Shown here one piece after another: positions 1 to 8,130 of a stretch of 64,000 bases of DNA. The notes beneath the pieces are model-generated. The model worked only from the letters and a program-made list of their open reading frames with translations, was not told the DNA's origin and ran no database searches. Each line of letters begins with the position of its first letter. Positions within the stretch are counted from its first letter, which is position 1. Position numbers and translations under genes: made by a program. The stretch is from Spirosoma aureum (GTDB lineage Bacteria; Bacteroidota; Bacteroidia; Cytophagales; Spirosomataceae): positions 7,977,001-8,041,000 of the forward strand of contig NZ_CP050063.1 in assembly GCF_011604685.1 (NCBI RefSeq), written 5' to 3'.

Positions 1-1
1 G

Positions 2-406
2 CCTTCTCTGGTCAATATTTTTAAAGAAATTCAGGATGATCTGGGCAAACCAGTTCCAAAATCGGGAAACCTCGAACGCTGGGCTCGCCAGGGTGTCATG
101 TTACTCAACTCGACGCTTACCGTGCGGGCGGGGCAGGCAGGATCACATCAGGGCAAAGGCTGGGAAACGTTTACGGATGCGGTAATCAAACTGATCTCCG
201 ATGAGAAGCAACATGTCGTTTTTATGCTTTGGGGAGCTTACGCTCAAAAGAAAGGCGCTGTCATCGATAACAAAAAACACCTGGTTCTGAAAGCAAAACA
301 TCCATCGCCGATGGCTGCTCAATGGGGTGGCTGGTTCGGAACCAAGCATTTCAGTCAGGCCAATAACTATCTGGAAGGTAAAGGTCTACCGCCAATCGAC
401 TGGTAG
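2..406 (+). CDS. ung: Uracil-DNA glycosylase, C-terminal part
   Basis: The gene runs in from the left edge, so only about 134 C-terminal residues are present. The product removes uracil from DNA in base excision repair. The frame is open from base 2 and reads through the family block [16 protein letters not shown] followed by GKGWETFTD. Near the end it carries HPSPMAA, the leucine-loop region with the catalytic histidine of family 1 UDGs. The ATG at 98 is internal and is not the real start. The gene converges on the amidase gene, with a hairpin between them. Confidence 0.93.
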   Translation, partial: PSLVNIFKEIQDDLGKPVPKSGNLERWARQGVMLLNSTLTVRAGQAGSHQGKGWETFTDAVIKLISDEKQHVVFMLWGAYAQKKGAVIDNKKHLVLKAKHPSPMAAQWGGWFGTKHFSQANNYLEGKGLPPIDW

Positions 407-415
407 TTTTCAGGG

Positions 416-471
416 GGCAGTCTTCAGTTGGCGGTATTTTGGCAATAGTCATTTACTTACTGAAGACTGCC
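416..471. terminator. Hairpin between convergent genes
   Basis: A 13-bp perfect inverted repeat (GGCAGTCTTCAGT at 416-428 and its complement at 459-471) with a 30-nt loop lies between the converging ung and amidase genes. The position fits a bidirectional terminator, but there is no strong T tract. The arm sequence is shared with other intergenic hairpins in the window (see 11386 and 49919). Confidence 0.5.
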
Positions 472-476
472 TACTG

Positions 477-1490
477 CTATCGTAATTTATAATCTGCCCG
501 CATACCATCGCATATCCAGTTAGCCAGTGCCTGCCGATTACCGGCCAGCAGAAAGCGACGCTGATCTTTCTCGTTTCGGATGTTGCCTAATTCAATAAAG
601 ACGGTTGGTGGATGGCTGTTTTTTACCACATACAAGCTACTCCGGTCCGATACGTTGCCCAGATAGCTCCGGTTAGGTTGATAGCGCTTATAGCCAGCGT
701 TGAAACTTCGATGAATATTTTTAGCCAGCCTTTTCCCTACTCCACTGTTCTGGTGGTGATAGAAAAACACATCGATGGTTTCGCCCGCGCTCCGGCTGTC
801 GACATGAATGGTTACCATTCGTTGATACGCCCCTTTATGTTTTCGGTTGAGACGGTTCACGGCATCCGTACACTGGCGTAGCCGAAGGGTCTGGTTTAAT
901 GGAATTGTCTGTCGGAGATACGTAACTTCGTCGCGGTCCAGCTTCAGTATTTTATCATCCCGGATGCCATCATTAGGATCCTGAAGAATCATGTAAACAG
1001 TAGCGCCATGTTCCATCAGGGCACGAGCCAATCGGATAGTTACATCGTAGGCGTATTCGTCTTCGGGTAACACATACTTGCCGTACCGGCCCAGCGCGCC
1101 CGGATCAGGCCCGCCATGCCCCGATGCCAGATAATAGACCGCTCCCCTCAACAAATGATCTTTCACCGCCACATGGGCATATCTCGGACCAAACAAGGCC
1201 ACAGTTGTTGATGAAACGACCTTCTTGTTTTCCTCCGCCAGCGCTTTTCTCTTGGTTGCTTTGCGATTGACTGCGCTTATTTTGGTGGTTGAGCGCCGAT
1301 GTACTTTTCCCGCTATTCGTTTCTTGCCGGGTTTAGTCGGAGCGACATGGCCATTGGTTGGTCTGGCCAGAATCTGCTCATCTCCCCACCGACTTAAGCA
1401 GAAAAATAGGGTTAAAAGGACGACAAAAAACTGAGTATTGATGGAAGTATTCCGTTTCTGCACTGGCGTTATGTATCTATCTATGAACAA
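477..1490 (-). CDS. N-acetylmuramoyl-L-alanine amidase (Amidase_3)
   Basis: A 337-residue peptidoglycan amidase that would cleave the bond between MurNAc and the stem peptide. Residues about 17-33 are a hydrophobic export or anchor segment. A basic Thr/Lys/Arg-rich linker follows, and the catalytic domain occupies about 115-335. Zinc-site motifs of the family are visible: SGHGGPDPGA, the acidic PEDEYAYD stretch, TIHVDS and FIELGN. The aspartate in TIHVDS replaces the more common asparagine or alanine, which is a mild variation. The gene is monocistronic on the minus strand. It probably acts in the periplasm in wall turnover or cell separation. Confidence 0.88.
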   Translation of the reverse strand: MFIDRYITPVQKRNTSINTQFFVVLLTLFFCLSRWGDEQILARPTNGHVAPTKPGKKRIAGKVHRRSTTKISAVNRKATKRKALAEENKKVVSSTTVALFGPRYAHVAVKDHLLRGAVYYLASGHGGPDPGALGRYGKYVLPEDEYAYDVTIRLARALMEHGATVYMILQDPNDGIRDDKILKLDRDEVTYLRQTIPLNQTLRLRQCTDAVNRLNRKHKGAYQRMVTIHVDSRSAGETIDVFFYHHQNSGVGKRLAKNIHRSFNAGYKRYQPNRSYLGNVSDRSSLYVVKNSHPPTVFIELGNIRNEKDQRRFLLAGNRQALANWICDGMRADYKLR

Positions 1491-1556
1491 AGTAACGCTA
1501 TCTTTCAGTGAAATGATGTAGATCTAGTGAATAAAGCGACTTCCATTTATGGAAAG

Positions 1557-1578
1557 GCCCCGAATGTACATTCGGGGC
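1557..1578 (-). terminator. Palindromic hairpin downstream of lepB
   Basis: Two 11-bp arms (GCCCCGAATGT and its complement) abut without a spacer just downstream of the lepB stop codon. The hairpin is GC-rich, with only a weak T stretch on the minus strand. It is a probable terminator for the lepB transcript. Confidence 0.55.
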
Positions 1579-1606
1579 TTCACGTCAAACTCGTATGGCA
1601 GATTGA

Positions 1607-2779
1607 TTAGTCAATCGTTCTAAACAACCGATTCCAGCGGATTTTATTCCAGATATTGGCTGGGTTTGGATCAAGCGACATCCAGACAAATACCGCTTTC
1701 CCAACGATGTGGTCTTCGGGAACGAAACCCCAGAAGCGGGAATCGAGTGAGTTATCACGGTTATCGCCCATCATGAAGTAATAATCCTGCTTGAAGGTAT
1801 AGGACGTGATAGGCTGGCCACCAATTTTAATAGCAGCTGGTGTTACTTCCACTTTCTCGTTGCCTTCATACAATTCAATAACCGGGCCGTATAACGCAAT
1901 TGTTTGCGCGTTGATCTGAATAGTAGCCCCTTTTTTCGGAATGGTGATCGGCCCGAAATTATCGTGATTCCACTTGAAAGTCGGTGTACCATAAATACCG
2001 GGCGACATCTCACCGGGCTTGTCAGCCATTGGCTCGATACCCTTCACCCAGTCGAATTCTTTAAATTTGGCCATTACATCGGCAGTGGTGTTCACCATAT
2101 AGCCAACCATCGCTGATGTTTTGGTCGAGTCATTGTACTGCTCCAGTGGTTTCCAGTTTTCGGTTGGCTGGCTTGGGTCGCGGTAGTCGTTAACGATTTC
2201 GTATTTACGAAAGAAAGTGGCATCCAGCACTTCCGTTGTTTTTACGAAATACTTTTGTTCCGAACGGGGCGGACTTGGAAACGCTTTTCCGTTCACGAAT
2301 ACCTCACGCTGACGAACTTCGAGCACATCGCCCGGAATACCGATGCAGCGCTTAATGTAATTCGTTTTCAAATCAACGGGATAATCAATATTGTCGTTGA
2401 GGTATTTAGGCGGAACATTGAAGACCACGACATCCCCATTTTTGACGTGTGTGAATCCCGGTAAGCGGTAGGATGGCAACTGGATGGCCGTACTATAAGA
2501 AGGGATTTCGGTGCCCCATATTTTCTGGTGCGTCAGCGGAACCTGCAAGGGCGTTCTGGGCGTGCGGGTGCCATAATGAAGCTTGCTGACAAACAGGAAA
2601 TCACCAACCATCAGGCTATTTTCCATCGAAGGTGTCGGAATCGTAAACGCTTCCATAAACAGCCATCGGATAAGCGTAGCCGCTACAACAGCGAACAAAA
2701 CGGAATCGAACCACTCCCGAATGGCCGATTTTTTGGGTTTAGCCGGCCTCGTTTCGGCCTGTGTTTTGGTTATCGACAC
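1607..2779 (-). CDS. lepB: Signal peptidase I
   Basis: A 390-residue inner-membrane protease (S26A) that removes signal peptides from exported proteins. One N-terminal membrane segment (about 27-45) precedes the active-site serine in PTPSMENS (Ser51). The general-base lysine lies in [11 protein letters not shown] (Lys143). The C-terminal box [18 protein letters not shown] is intact. At 390 residues it is longer than E. coli LepB because of an insert of about 100 residues between the last two boxes, as is common in Bacteroidota homologues. It is part of the conserved minus-strand group parA-parB-DUF5683-dapB-lepB. Confidence 0.95.
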   Translation of the reverse strand: MSITKTQAETRPAKPKKSAIREWFDSVLFAVVAATLIRWLFMEAFTIPTPSMENSLMVGDFLFVSKLHYGTRTPRTPLQVPLTHQKIWGTEIPSYSTAIQLPSYRLPGFTHVKNGDVVVFNVPPKYLNDNIDYPVDLKTNYIKRCIGIPGDVLEVRQREVFVNGKAFPSPPRSEQKYFVKTTEVLDATFFRKYEIVNDYRDPSQPTENWKPLEQYNDSTKTSAMVGYMVNTTADVMAKFKEFDWVKGIEPMADKPGEMSPGIYGTPTFKWNHDNFGPITIPKKGATIQINAQTIALYGPVIELYEGNEKVEVTPAAIKIGGQPITSYTFKQDYYFMMGDNRDNSLDSRFWGFVPEDHIVGKAVFVWMSLDPNPANIWNKIRWNRLFRTID

Positions 2780-2898
2780 TGTAACTAATGATGAATTATG
2801 AATGATAAATGATGACTACGTTAACTAACGGGTAACTAATTGCATGAACTTTTAACGAAATTACGAAGATGGATTGGTTTTATTTGACCTATTCCGAT

Positions 2899-3645
2899 TC
2901 ATAATTGATCACTCCCTAATAAATCGTCCATTCCGAAGATGCCCTCACGGCCAATAATCCACTCTGCTGCAACCACTGCTCCAAGGGCAAAACCCTGCCT
3001 GCTGTGGGCAATATGTTTAATTTCAATTTGGTCAACCTCCGAGTCATACCGAACCGTATGGGTTCCGGGCACGGTTCCTTCACGCAGCGACTCAATTTCG
3101 ACGGCGTCAGTCGAGTCGATTAACGAACCTTCGCTACCCGCTTCCCGATTTACCCAGCGATTTTTACCCGGCAGGTTTTCCAGAACGCCCTCTGCCAGCG
3201 TAATGGCCGTTCCGCTGGGAGCATCCCGTTTCTCGGTGTGGTGAATCTCTGTCATCGACACCTGATAGGATGGGTAATTCCGCATAAAACGAGCCAGCGT
3301 TTTATTTAACCGAAAGAACAGATTTACGCCGATGCTATAGTTCGATGCGTAGAAAAATGCACCTTTTTTTTCCTGGCATATCTTTTCGATTTCAGTCCGG
3401 TGACTTAGCCAGCCCGTTGTCCCGCAAACTACCGGCCAGCCACGCTGGAGGCAGTATTTGATATTCTCTGTGGCCGACTCAGGCGAGCTAAATTCAATCA
3501 CCACATCGACAGCATCTGATGGCGTAGTCTCCAAATCAGCACGATTGTCAGCATCGATACGAGCGGCTATCTGGTGGCCCCGTTCGAGCGCAATTTGCTC
3601 GATGGCCTTACCCATTTTTCCGTAGCCAAGAAGAAGAATATTCAT
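2899..3645 (-). CDS. dapB: 4-hydroxy-tetrahydrodipicolinate reductase
   Basis: A 248-residue NAD(P)H-dependent reductase of the lysine and meso-diaminopimelate pathway. The nucleotide-binding loop LLGYGKMGKA is at the N-terminus. The family signature EIHHTEKRDAPSGTA, with the catalytic histidine and lysine, sits near residue 133-147. The length is normal for the family (about 240-270). The gene lies between lepB and the DUF5683 gene, all on the minus strand. Confidence 0.95.
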   Translation of the reverse strand: MNILLLGYGKMGKAIEQIALERGHQIAARIDADNRADLETTPSDAVDVVIEFSSPESATENIKYCLQRGWPVVCGTTGWLSHRTEIEKICQEKKGAFFYASNYSIGVNLFFRLNKTLARFMRNYPSYQVSMTEIHHTEKRDAPSGTAITLAEGVLENLPGKNRWVNREAGSEGSLIDSTDAVEIESLREGTVPGTHTVRYDSEVDQIEIKHIAHSRQGFALGAVVAAEWIIGREGIFGMDDLLGSDQL

Positions 3646-3711
3646 AAATAGTTAATCTATAACGAAGAATGTTAATGTAGATGGCATCTAGTCGTGTACA
3701 TCATACGTCCT

Positions 3712-4488
3712 TCATTTAAACGTAAAAGCGACCCGAACGCCCGGCACAAAGCCTGCGCCTGGCACAGGCAACACACGAGGTTCGATGCGCATAGAAATAT
3801 CGTCGGATAAATCAAACGTTTTGAGGTGGGCCGCCACATTAGCCTCAATGATATTAATGCCCCAAAGCGCAACCGACAGCAAAATATTCAGGTCACGATA
3901 CCGACGATAGAGATCATAACCTGCTTTGGCCCCTGTTGTCGTGCGGATAATTTGTGTCCCGATCACAACAGAATCGACGGGCTCATATACTTTATCACTA
4001 ATTTTTCGTCCGTAGAGAAGCAAACGATAGCCTTCCTCAGCCTGATTAGCCAAACCTTTATACTTGACAAATAAATAACCCATCACACCGAAACCAGCGT
4101 AAATAAATGGGATTTTATAGTATTGTCGGTTGTAGGCCTGCCCTAAACCGGGCAGGATCAGCGAGCGAATTGTAGCCTTTCGAGGGATGATTTTTCGGAT
4201 TTGGGCTTCCTGCTTCGCTGTAACCTGAACAGTATCACTGGCCAGTGTTTCCGAACCGCCTTCTGGTGTCAACACAGAGCTTCCAACCCGAATCGGTCGG
4301 GGAGTCCCATCGGTGCCAATCCGACCCTTTTGCTGCACAGCCGGTGGAATCGTATCCGGGGTTGAACGCAACTGAGCTGTCGAATCGACTGGTGCCGGTG
4401 TTGGAGCCGGATTAATGGCTGGTTGCTGGGCAAACAGGGGCAACGTAAACAACAGAACAACTATAAATAAGGCAATAACTTGTTTCAT
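3712..4488 (-). CDS. DUF5683 family exported/membrane protein
   Basis: A protein of about 258 residues. I start it at the ATG at 4488 because a typical signal peptide (MKQVIALFIVVLLFTLPLFA) begins there. An upstream in-frame ATG at 4560 would put a basic stretch before the signal and overlap parB. After a Pro/Thr-rich segment comes the DUF5683 core, with LPGLGQAYNRQYYKIPFIYAGFGVMGY and later YDLYRRYRDLNILL, which suggests membrane-associated helices. The gene is conserved next to parB in this phylum. Its function is unknown. Confidence 0.82.
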   Translation of the reverse strand: MKQVIALFIVVLLFTLPLFAQQPAINPAPTPAPVDSTAQLRSTPDTIPPAVQQKGRIGTDGTPRPIRVGSSVLTPEGGSETLASDTVQVTAKQEAQIRKIIPRKATIRSLILPGLGQAYNRQYYKIPFIYAGFGVMGYLFVKYKGLANQAEEGYRLLLYGRKISDKVYEPVDSVVIGTQIIRTTTGAKAGYDLYRRYRDLNILLSVALWGINIIEANVAAHLKTFDLSDDISMRIEPRVLPVPGAGFVPGVRVAFTFK

Positions 4489-4556
4489 AGAAACACAACG
4501 CCCAATGCCACTTCGTCTCGACCGACGAGTCACCCTTTTAAGGTAATTTAACACGG

Positions 4557-5477
4557 TCACGCCTGTGAGTTCAGTACCTCCAGAATTTTAGTTAATTCTT
4601 CCTGAGAAGTAAACGGAATTTTGATTTCGCCCTTATGTTTTTCGTCTGCCTTAATCGAAACCTTCGTACCAAACAACGACGATAGCTTAAACTGAAGACT
4701 ACGCATCTCCTGCTTGGGCAGCGTTACACGGCGGGTGGCGATGGGTTCTTCCTCATCGTCAGACAGATTTCGAACGGCTTCTTCAACCTTCCGAACCGAC
4801 CATTCTTCGTCGACGGCGCGGTTAAAAAGGCGAATTTGCGAATCGGGGTTTTCAATATTAATGATCGCACGGGCGTGCCCCATCGAAATTTTATTGTCAC
4901 GAAGGGCAGCCTGAATTACGGGCGGAAGCTTCAGAAGCCGGATGTAGTTATTAACCGTTGTGCGGTTTTTTCCAACACGTTCGCCCAGTTCTTCCTGTTT
5001 CAGGCTACATTCGGTAATAAGACGCTGATAGCTCAGGGCAATTTCTATGGAGTTGAGGTTTTCGCGCTGGATGTTCTCAATCAGAGCCATTTCCAGCATT
5101 TGCTGGTCGTTGGCTGTCCGGACATAAGCCGGAATATGCGTCATTCCAATCAGTTTGGATGCCTGCAGACGCCGTTCGCCCGAAATTAACTGGTAGCGAT
5201 CTTTGCCCAGTTGCCGAACCGTAATAGGCTGAATAATCCCCTGAATCCGAATGGAGTCGGCTAATTCCTGTAAGGCTTCTTCATCAAAACGGGTACGGGG
5301 TTGAAAAGGATTTGTTTCAATCAGCGTCAAACTGATTTCCGTCATCGTACTGATGGACTCAAACGGCGACGGTTTCGACTGCCGATTGACCGCTTCGCTG
5401 TCGTGCAACAGGGCACCCAAGCCTCGGCCCAATCCTATCATCTTCTTATTCGGTGCTTTGGTGTTCGCGTTGTCCAT
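4557..5477 (-). CDS. parB: Chromosome partitioning protein ParB
   Basis: A parS-binding CTPase-type ParB of about 306 residues that acts with ParA in chromosome segregation. The N-terminus carries the LGRGLGALL box. The ParB/Sulfiredoxin domain follows, with NPFQPR and the GERRLQASK motif. A KorB-type helix-turn-helix (about residues 130-200) includes NRTTVNNYIRLLKLP. I prefer the start at 5477 (MDNANTK). An in-frame ATG at 5504 adds nine residues. The stop lies about 60 bases downstream of the parA end and the genes run in the same direction, so they are very likely co-transcribed. Confidence 0.94.
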   Translation of the reverse strand: MDNANTKAPNKKMIGLGRGLGALLHDSEAVNRQSKPSPFESISTMTEISLTLIETNPFQPRTRFDEEALQELADSIRIQGIIQPITVRQLGKDRYQLISGERRLQASKLIGMTHIPAYVRTANDQQMLEMALIENIQRENLNSIEIALSYQRLITECSLKQEELGERVGKNRTTVNNYIRLLKLPPVIQAALRDNKISMGHARAIINIENPDSQIRLFNRAVDEEWSVRKVEEAVRNLSDDEEEPIATRRVTLPKQEMRSLQFKLSSLFGTKVSIKADEKHKGEIKIPFTSQEELTKILEVLNSQA

Positions 5478-5537
5478 ACCTGTAGCGCGGGAGGAAGCCC
5501 GCATTTTCTCTACACTACTAACGGGTTCCCACCCGCT

Positions 5538-6320
5538 TTACACTTCATGTGGCATCAACCCGTTTTTAGCCAGAATTTCGCGGGCCAGATTCAGGTAGCT
5601 CACTGCTCCTTTGCTGTCGGCATCCTGAGCAAGTGCCGGAACGCCGAAGCTTGGCGACTCACTCAGTCGAATATTCCGCGGAATGATGGTGCTGAATACC
5701 ATCTGCTGAAAATGACTGGTCACTTCGCCAACTACCTGATTCGACAGGCGGACACGCAGATCATACATAGTCAGCAAAATTCCTTCAATGGACAAATGCG
5801 TATTTAATCGCGATTGAATAATCTTGATCGTATTGAGCAATTTACCCAGGCCTTCGAGCGCAAAATACTCGCATTGAACCGGAATTATAACTGAATCAGC
5901 AGCGGTCAGGCTGTTGATTGTAATTAACCCCAGCGACGGCGAGCAGTCGATAATGATGAAATCGTACTCGTCGCGGATGCTGTCGAGGGCATTTTTCATC
6001 TTATCCTCCCGATTTTGGAGATTAATCATCTCGATTTCAGCACCAACGAGGTCAATGTGCGAAGGAAGTAAATTCAGGTTCGGGAAATCCGTCTGAATAA
6101 TGGCATCCTGTGGACGAACTCCTTCGACCATGCACTCGTAAATGCTGTTCTCGATTTCTTTTGGATTGTATCCCAGCCCGGAGGTTGAGTTCGCCTGCGG
6201 ATCTGCATCTACAATAAGCGTCTGAAATTCGAGGGCGGCCAAGCTGGCGGCCAAATTGATTGTTGTCGTAGTTTTACCGACGCCCCCCTTTTGGTTGGCG
6301 ATAGCAATGACTTTACCCAT
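5538..6320 (-). CDS. parA: Chromosome partitioning ATPase ParA/Soj
   Basis: A 260-residue Walker-type ATPase of the MinD/ParA family. The deviant Walker A motif KGGVGKTTT is at residues 11-19. Walker A' ([10 protein letters not shown]) and Walker B ([11 protein letters not shown]) follow. It drives movement of ParB-parS complexes. It is the first gene of the parA-parB-DUF5683-dapB-lepB run. Upstream lie two direct copies of TGTTCCAC, which resemble half of a parS site and could allow regulation by ParB (inference). Confidence 0.95.
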   Translation of the reverse strand: MGKVIAIANQKGGVGKTTTTINLAASLAALEFQTLIVDADPQANSTSGLGYNPKEIENSIYECMVEGVRPQDAIIQTDFPNLNLLPSHIDLVGAEIEMINLQNREDKMKNALDSIRDEYDFIIIDCSPSLGLITINSLTAADSVIIPVQCEYFALEGLGKLLNTIKIIQSRLNTHLSIEGILLTMYDLRVRLSNQVVGEVTSHFQQMVFSTIIPRNIRLSESPSFGVPALAQDADSKGAVSYLNLAREILAKNGLMPHEV

Positions 6321-6375
6321 GGGTCTGTGCGTTGCAGTCCCAAAGATGCCGGATAGTTTTCACGAATGCAAGAAC

Positions 6376-6395
6376 TGTTCCACGGAATGTTCCAC
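6376..6395. promoter_or_regulatory. Tandem parS-like half sites upstream of parA
   Basis: TGTTCCAC occurs twice as a direct repeat with a 12-bp period, 56 to 75 bases upstream of the parA start. The canonical parS is an inverted repeat of TGTTNCAC, so these are half sites in the same orientation and not a complete parS. They are a plausible ParB-dependent or other operator. The assignment is inferred only from likeness and position. Confidence 0.35.
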
Positions 6396-6405
6396 AAAAT
6401 TTAAG

Positions 6406-6485
6406 GAGTGAGTGGGTGAATGAGTGAATGAGTGAATAGATGGCGCAAAAACTATTCACTCATTCACTCATTCACCCACTCACTC
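6406..6485. repeat. Perfect 33-bp inverted repeat (large hairpin)
   Basis: The arms are 6406-6438 and 6453-6485, perfectly complementary, with a 14-nt loop. Each arm is built from degenerate GAGT/GAAT units such as GTGAATGAGTGAATGAG. It lies between the radical SAM gene end (6503) and the parA start (6320), both on the minus strand. There is no T tract typical of an intrinsic terminator. It would form a very stable cruciform or RNA hairpin. Confidence 0.9.
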
Positions 6486-6502
6486 ATTCAGTCACAATTA
6501 AC

Positions 6503-7525
6503 TCAGGCCCAAACCTTTGTGCCTTCTGTGCAGTTACGGCACATTTCTATTTCGGAACGGGAGCGGAGTAATGTCTGGCGAAACTCCTGGTAAGACGGCC
6601 CTTGCCAGAGGTCAGCAAATGATTCGTTCTGAAGGTTGCCAAGCCGATGGTGCGCGTCTTTATCGAAACAGCAGGGCACCACCAGACCATCCCAGGTGAT
6701 TACACAGGAATGCCACATTTTCCAGCAATGGTCACCGAAGCCATTCTTGATGGCATACGTCCCGTCGGACTGGTGAGCGTACCGGCTATACTGGTCGATT
6801 GTCGGAATCAGATCTGAACCGTGTTCATAGTCATAGATCTGCGCCGTTTTCAGGCCAACTTCATCGACGCCTAATTCACGCGCCAGTTTTTTTACTTCCG
6901 CAATCTGGTGCTGGTTGGGCTTTACGACCAGAAACTGGAACACAACATGGGGCGTCCGTGATTTCAGTTCTTTTTTCCAGCGGATAATGTTCTTCGTGCC
7001 CTCCAGCACCTTTTCGAGCTTTCCTCCTACCCGATACTGCTGATACACTTCCTGTGTAGTTCCATCGATGGAAATAATCAATCGATCCAGGCCCGATTCA
7101 ACCGTTTTTCGGGCATTGGCATCGGTTAGGTAATGAGCATTGGTGCTGGTAGCGGTATAGATATTGCGCTCGGTAGCATAGCGCACGAGTTCCAGGAACT
7201 GTGGGTGCAGATAGGGTTCACCCTGAAAATAAAAGATCAGATAAAGCAGCGTTTCGTGCAGTTCATCGATCGTACGTTTGTAGAGATCTTCCCCGAGCAT
7301 TCCGGTCGGGCGCGTAAATGACCGAAGACCGCTGGGGCACTCAGGGCATCGCAAATTGCAGGAAGTAGTTGGTTCAAACGATACTGACATGGGCAAGCCC
7401 TGGTGCATGGACTGGCCCGTTTGTCGGGAACGGTAATAGCTGTACAATACCTTCAGCGCATTAGCCACACGCTTTGGCGTTAGTTTGGAAGCAAAGTTAA
7501 GGCCGTCGAGCAGGTTGCGATTCAT
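6503..7525 (-). CDS. Radical SAM/SPASM domain protein
   Basis: A 340-residue radical S-adenosylmethionine enzyme. The iron-sulfur cluster motif is CNLRCPEC (Cys56, Cys60, Cys63), preceded by SFEPTTS. The SPASM-type C-terminus carries CWKMWHSC, VVPCCFDKD and CRNC, which would bind auxiliary clusters. SPASM enzymes often modify peptides or sugars, but no substrate peptide gene is seen next to it, so the substrate is unknown. It is a single minus-strand gene that begins just after the Uma2 gene ends (25 bases). Confidence 0.88.
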   Translation of the reverse strand: MNRNLLDGLNFASKLTPKRVANALKVLYSYYRSRQTGQSMHQGLPMSVSFEPTTSCNLRCPECPSGLRSFTRPTGMLGEDLYKRTIDELHETLLYLIFYFQGEPYLHPQFLELVRYATERNIYTATSTNAHYLTDANARKTVESGLDRLIISIDGTTQEVYQQYRVGGKLEKVLEGTKNIIRWKKELKSRTPHVVFQFLVVKPNQHQIAEVKKLARELGVDEVGLKTAQIYDYEHGSDLIPTIDQYSRYAHQSDGTYAIKNGFGDHCWKMWHSCVITWDGLVVPCCFDKDAHHRLGNLQNESFADLWQGPSYQEFRQTLLRSRSEIEMCRNCTEGTKVWA

Positions 7526-7550
7526 GGTTGTAAAGGTACAACCGAAAGCC

Positions 7551-8030
7551 CTATCGAAACACGTTCTTCAAATCAATCGAGATACCGTTGGTTGGATCGG
7601 TGAGTGTGTTGTTATGAAACACTAATTCCTCGTCGCCAGGCAACAAAACAAACACCGCTCGCAGCATCGGTTGAACGAGCCAGTATGATTTTACGCCAGC
7701 AGAAAAATAAGTTAACGATTTCTCAATCAGTTCAGTAACTGATTGAGAAGGAGACAGAATCTCAACTACCGTCAATGGTACACGAGCCACTTTAATTTCA
7801 TCTTTCGTCCAGTTGGGCGCTTGCGATGGAAAAATACTTAAATCAGGGACCGTAGGAGGATTTGGACTTTGTAGTGTCACTTCGCTAACAATGTCGAACA
7901 TATCGCGATAATGGTCCATCACCTCAAATATAATTCGAGCTTCAAGTAATCCGTGATTAAAACTTGGCATGGGTTTACCTCTCTCCATTTCGTAATCCGT
8001 CAGATCGGACTCTTCAACAACTGCTTCCAT
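7551..8030 (-). CDS. Uma2/DUF820 family nuclease-like protein
   Basis: A protein of about 159 residues from the ATG at 8030. A longer reading from 8177 would overlap the upstream gene and is less likely. The PD-(D/E)XK-type fold is suggested by VPDLSIFP, VVEILSPSQS and a downstream lysine in LIEKSLTYFSAGVKSYWLV, which is the Uma2 pattern. These proteins are abundant in cyanobacteria and Cytophagales. Their biological role is unclear. A second copy is at 51692-52273. Confidence 0.82.
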   Translation of the reverse strand: MEAVVEESDLTDYEMERGKPMPSFNHGLLEARIIFEVMDHYRDMFDIVSEVTLQSPNPPTVPDLSIFPSQAPNWTKDEIKVARVPLTVVEILSPSQSVTELIEKSLTYFSAGVKSYWLVQPMLRAVFVLLPGDEELVFHNNTLTDPTNGISIDLKNVFR

Positions 8031-8130
8031 TTCGTTGACTGATTTGTTTGAGGAAAGATACTCCGAAATACTTGTTTGATCAAGCTTATTTATGGCATTG
8101 TATGTGCTTACGGCATCAATTATCGCCAGT

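Noticed and set aside
98..406. Short gene starting at 98
   Set aside because: The frame is open from base 2 and gives uracil-DNA glycosylase residues before the ATG at 98, so it is an internal Met of a truncated gene.
6421..6489. Possible CRISPR-like or tandem repeat array
   Set aside because: The GAATGAGT units form one long palindrome with no spacers.
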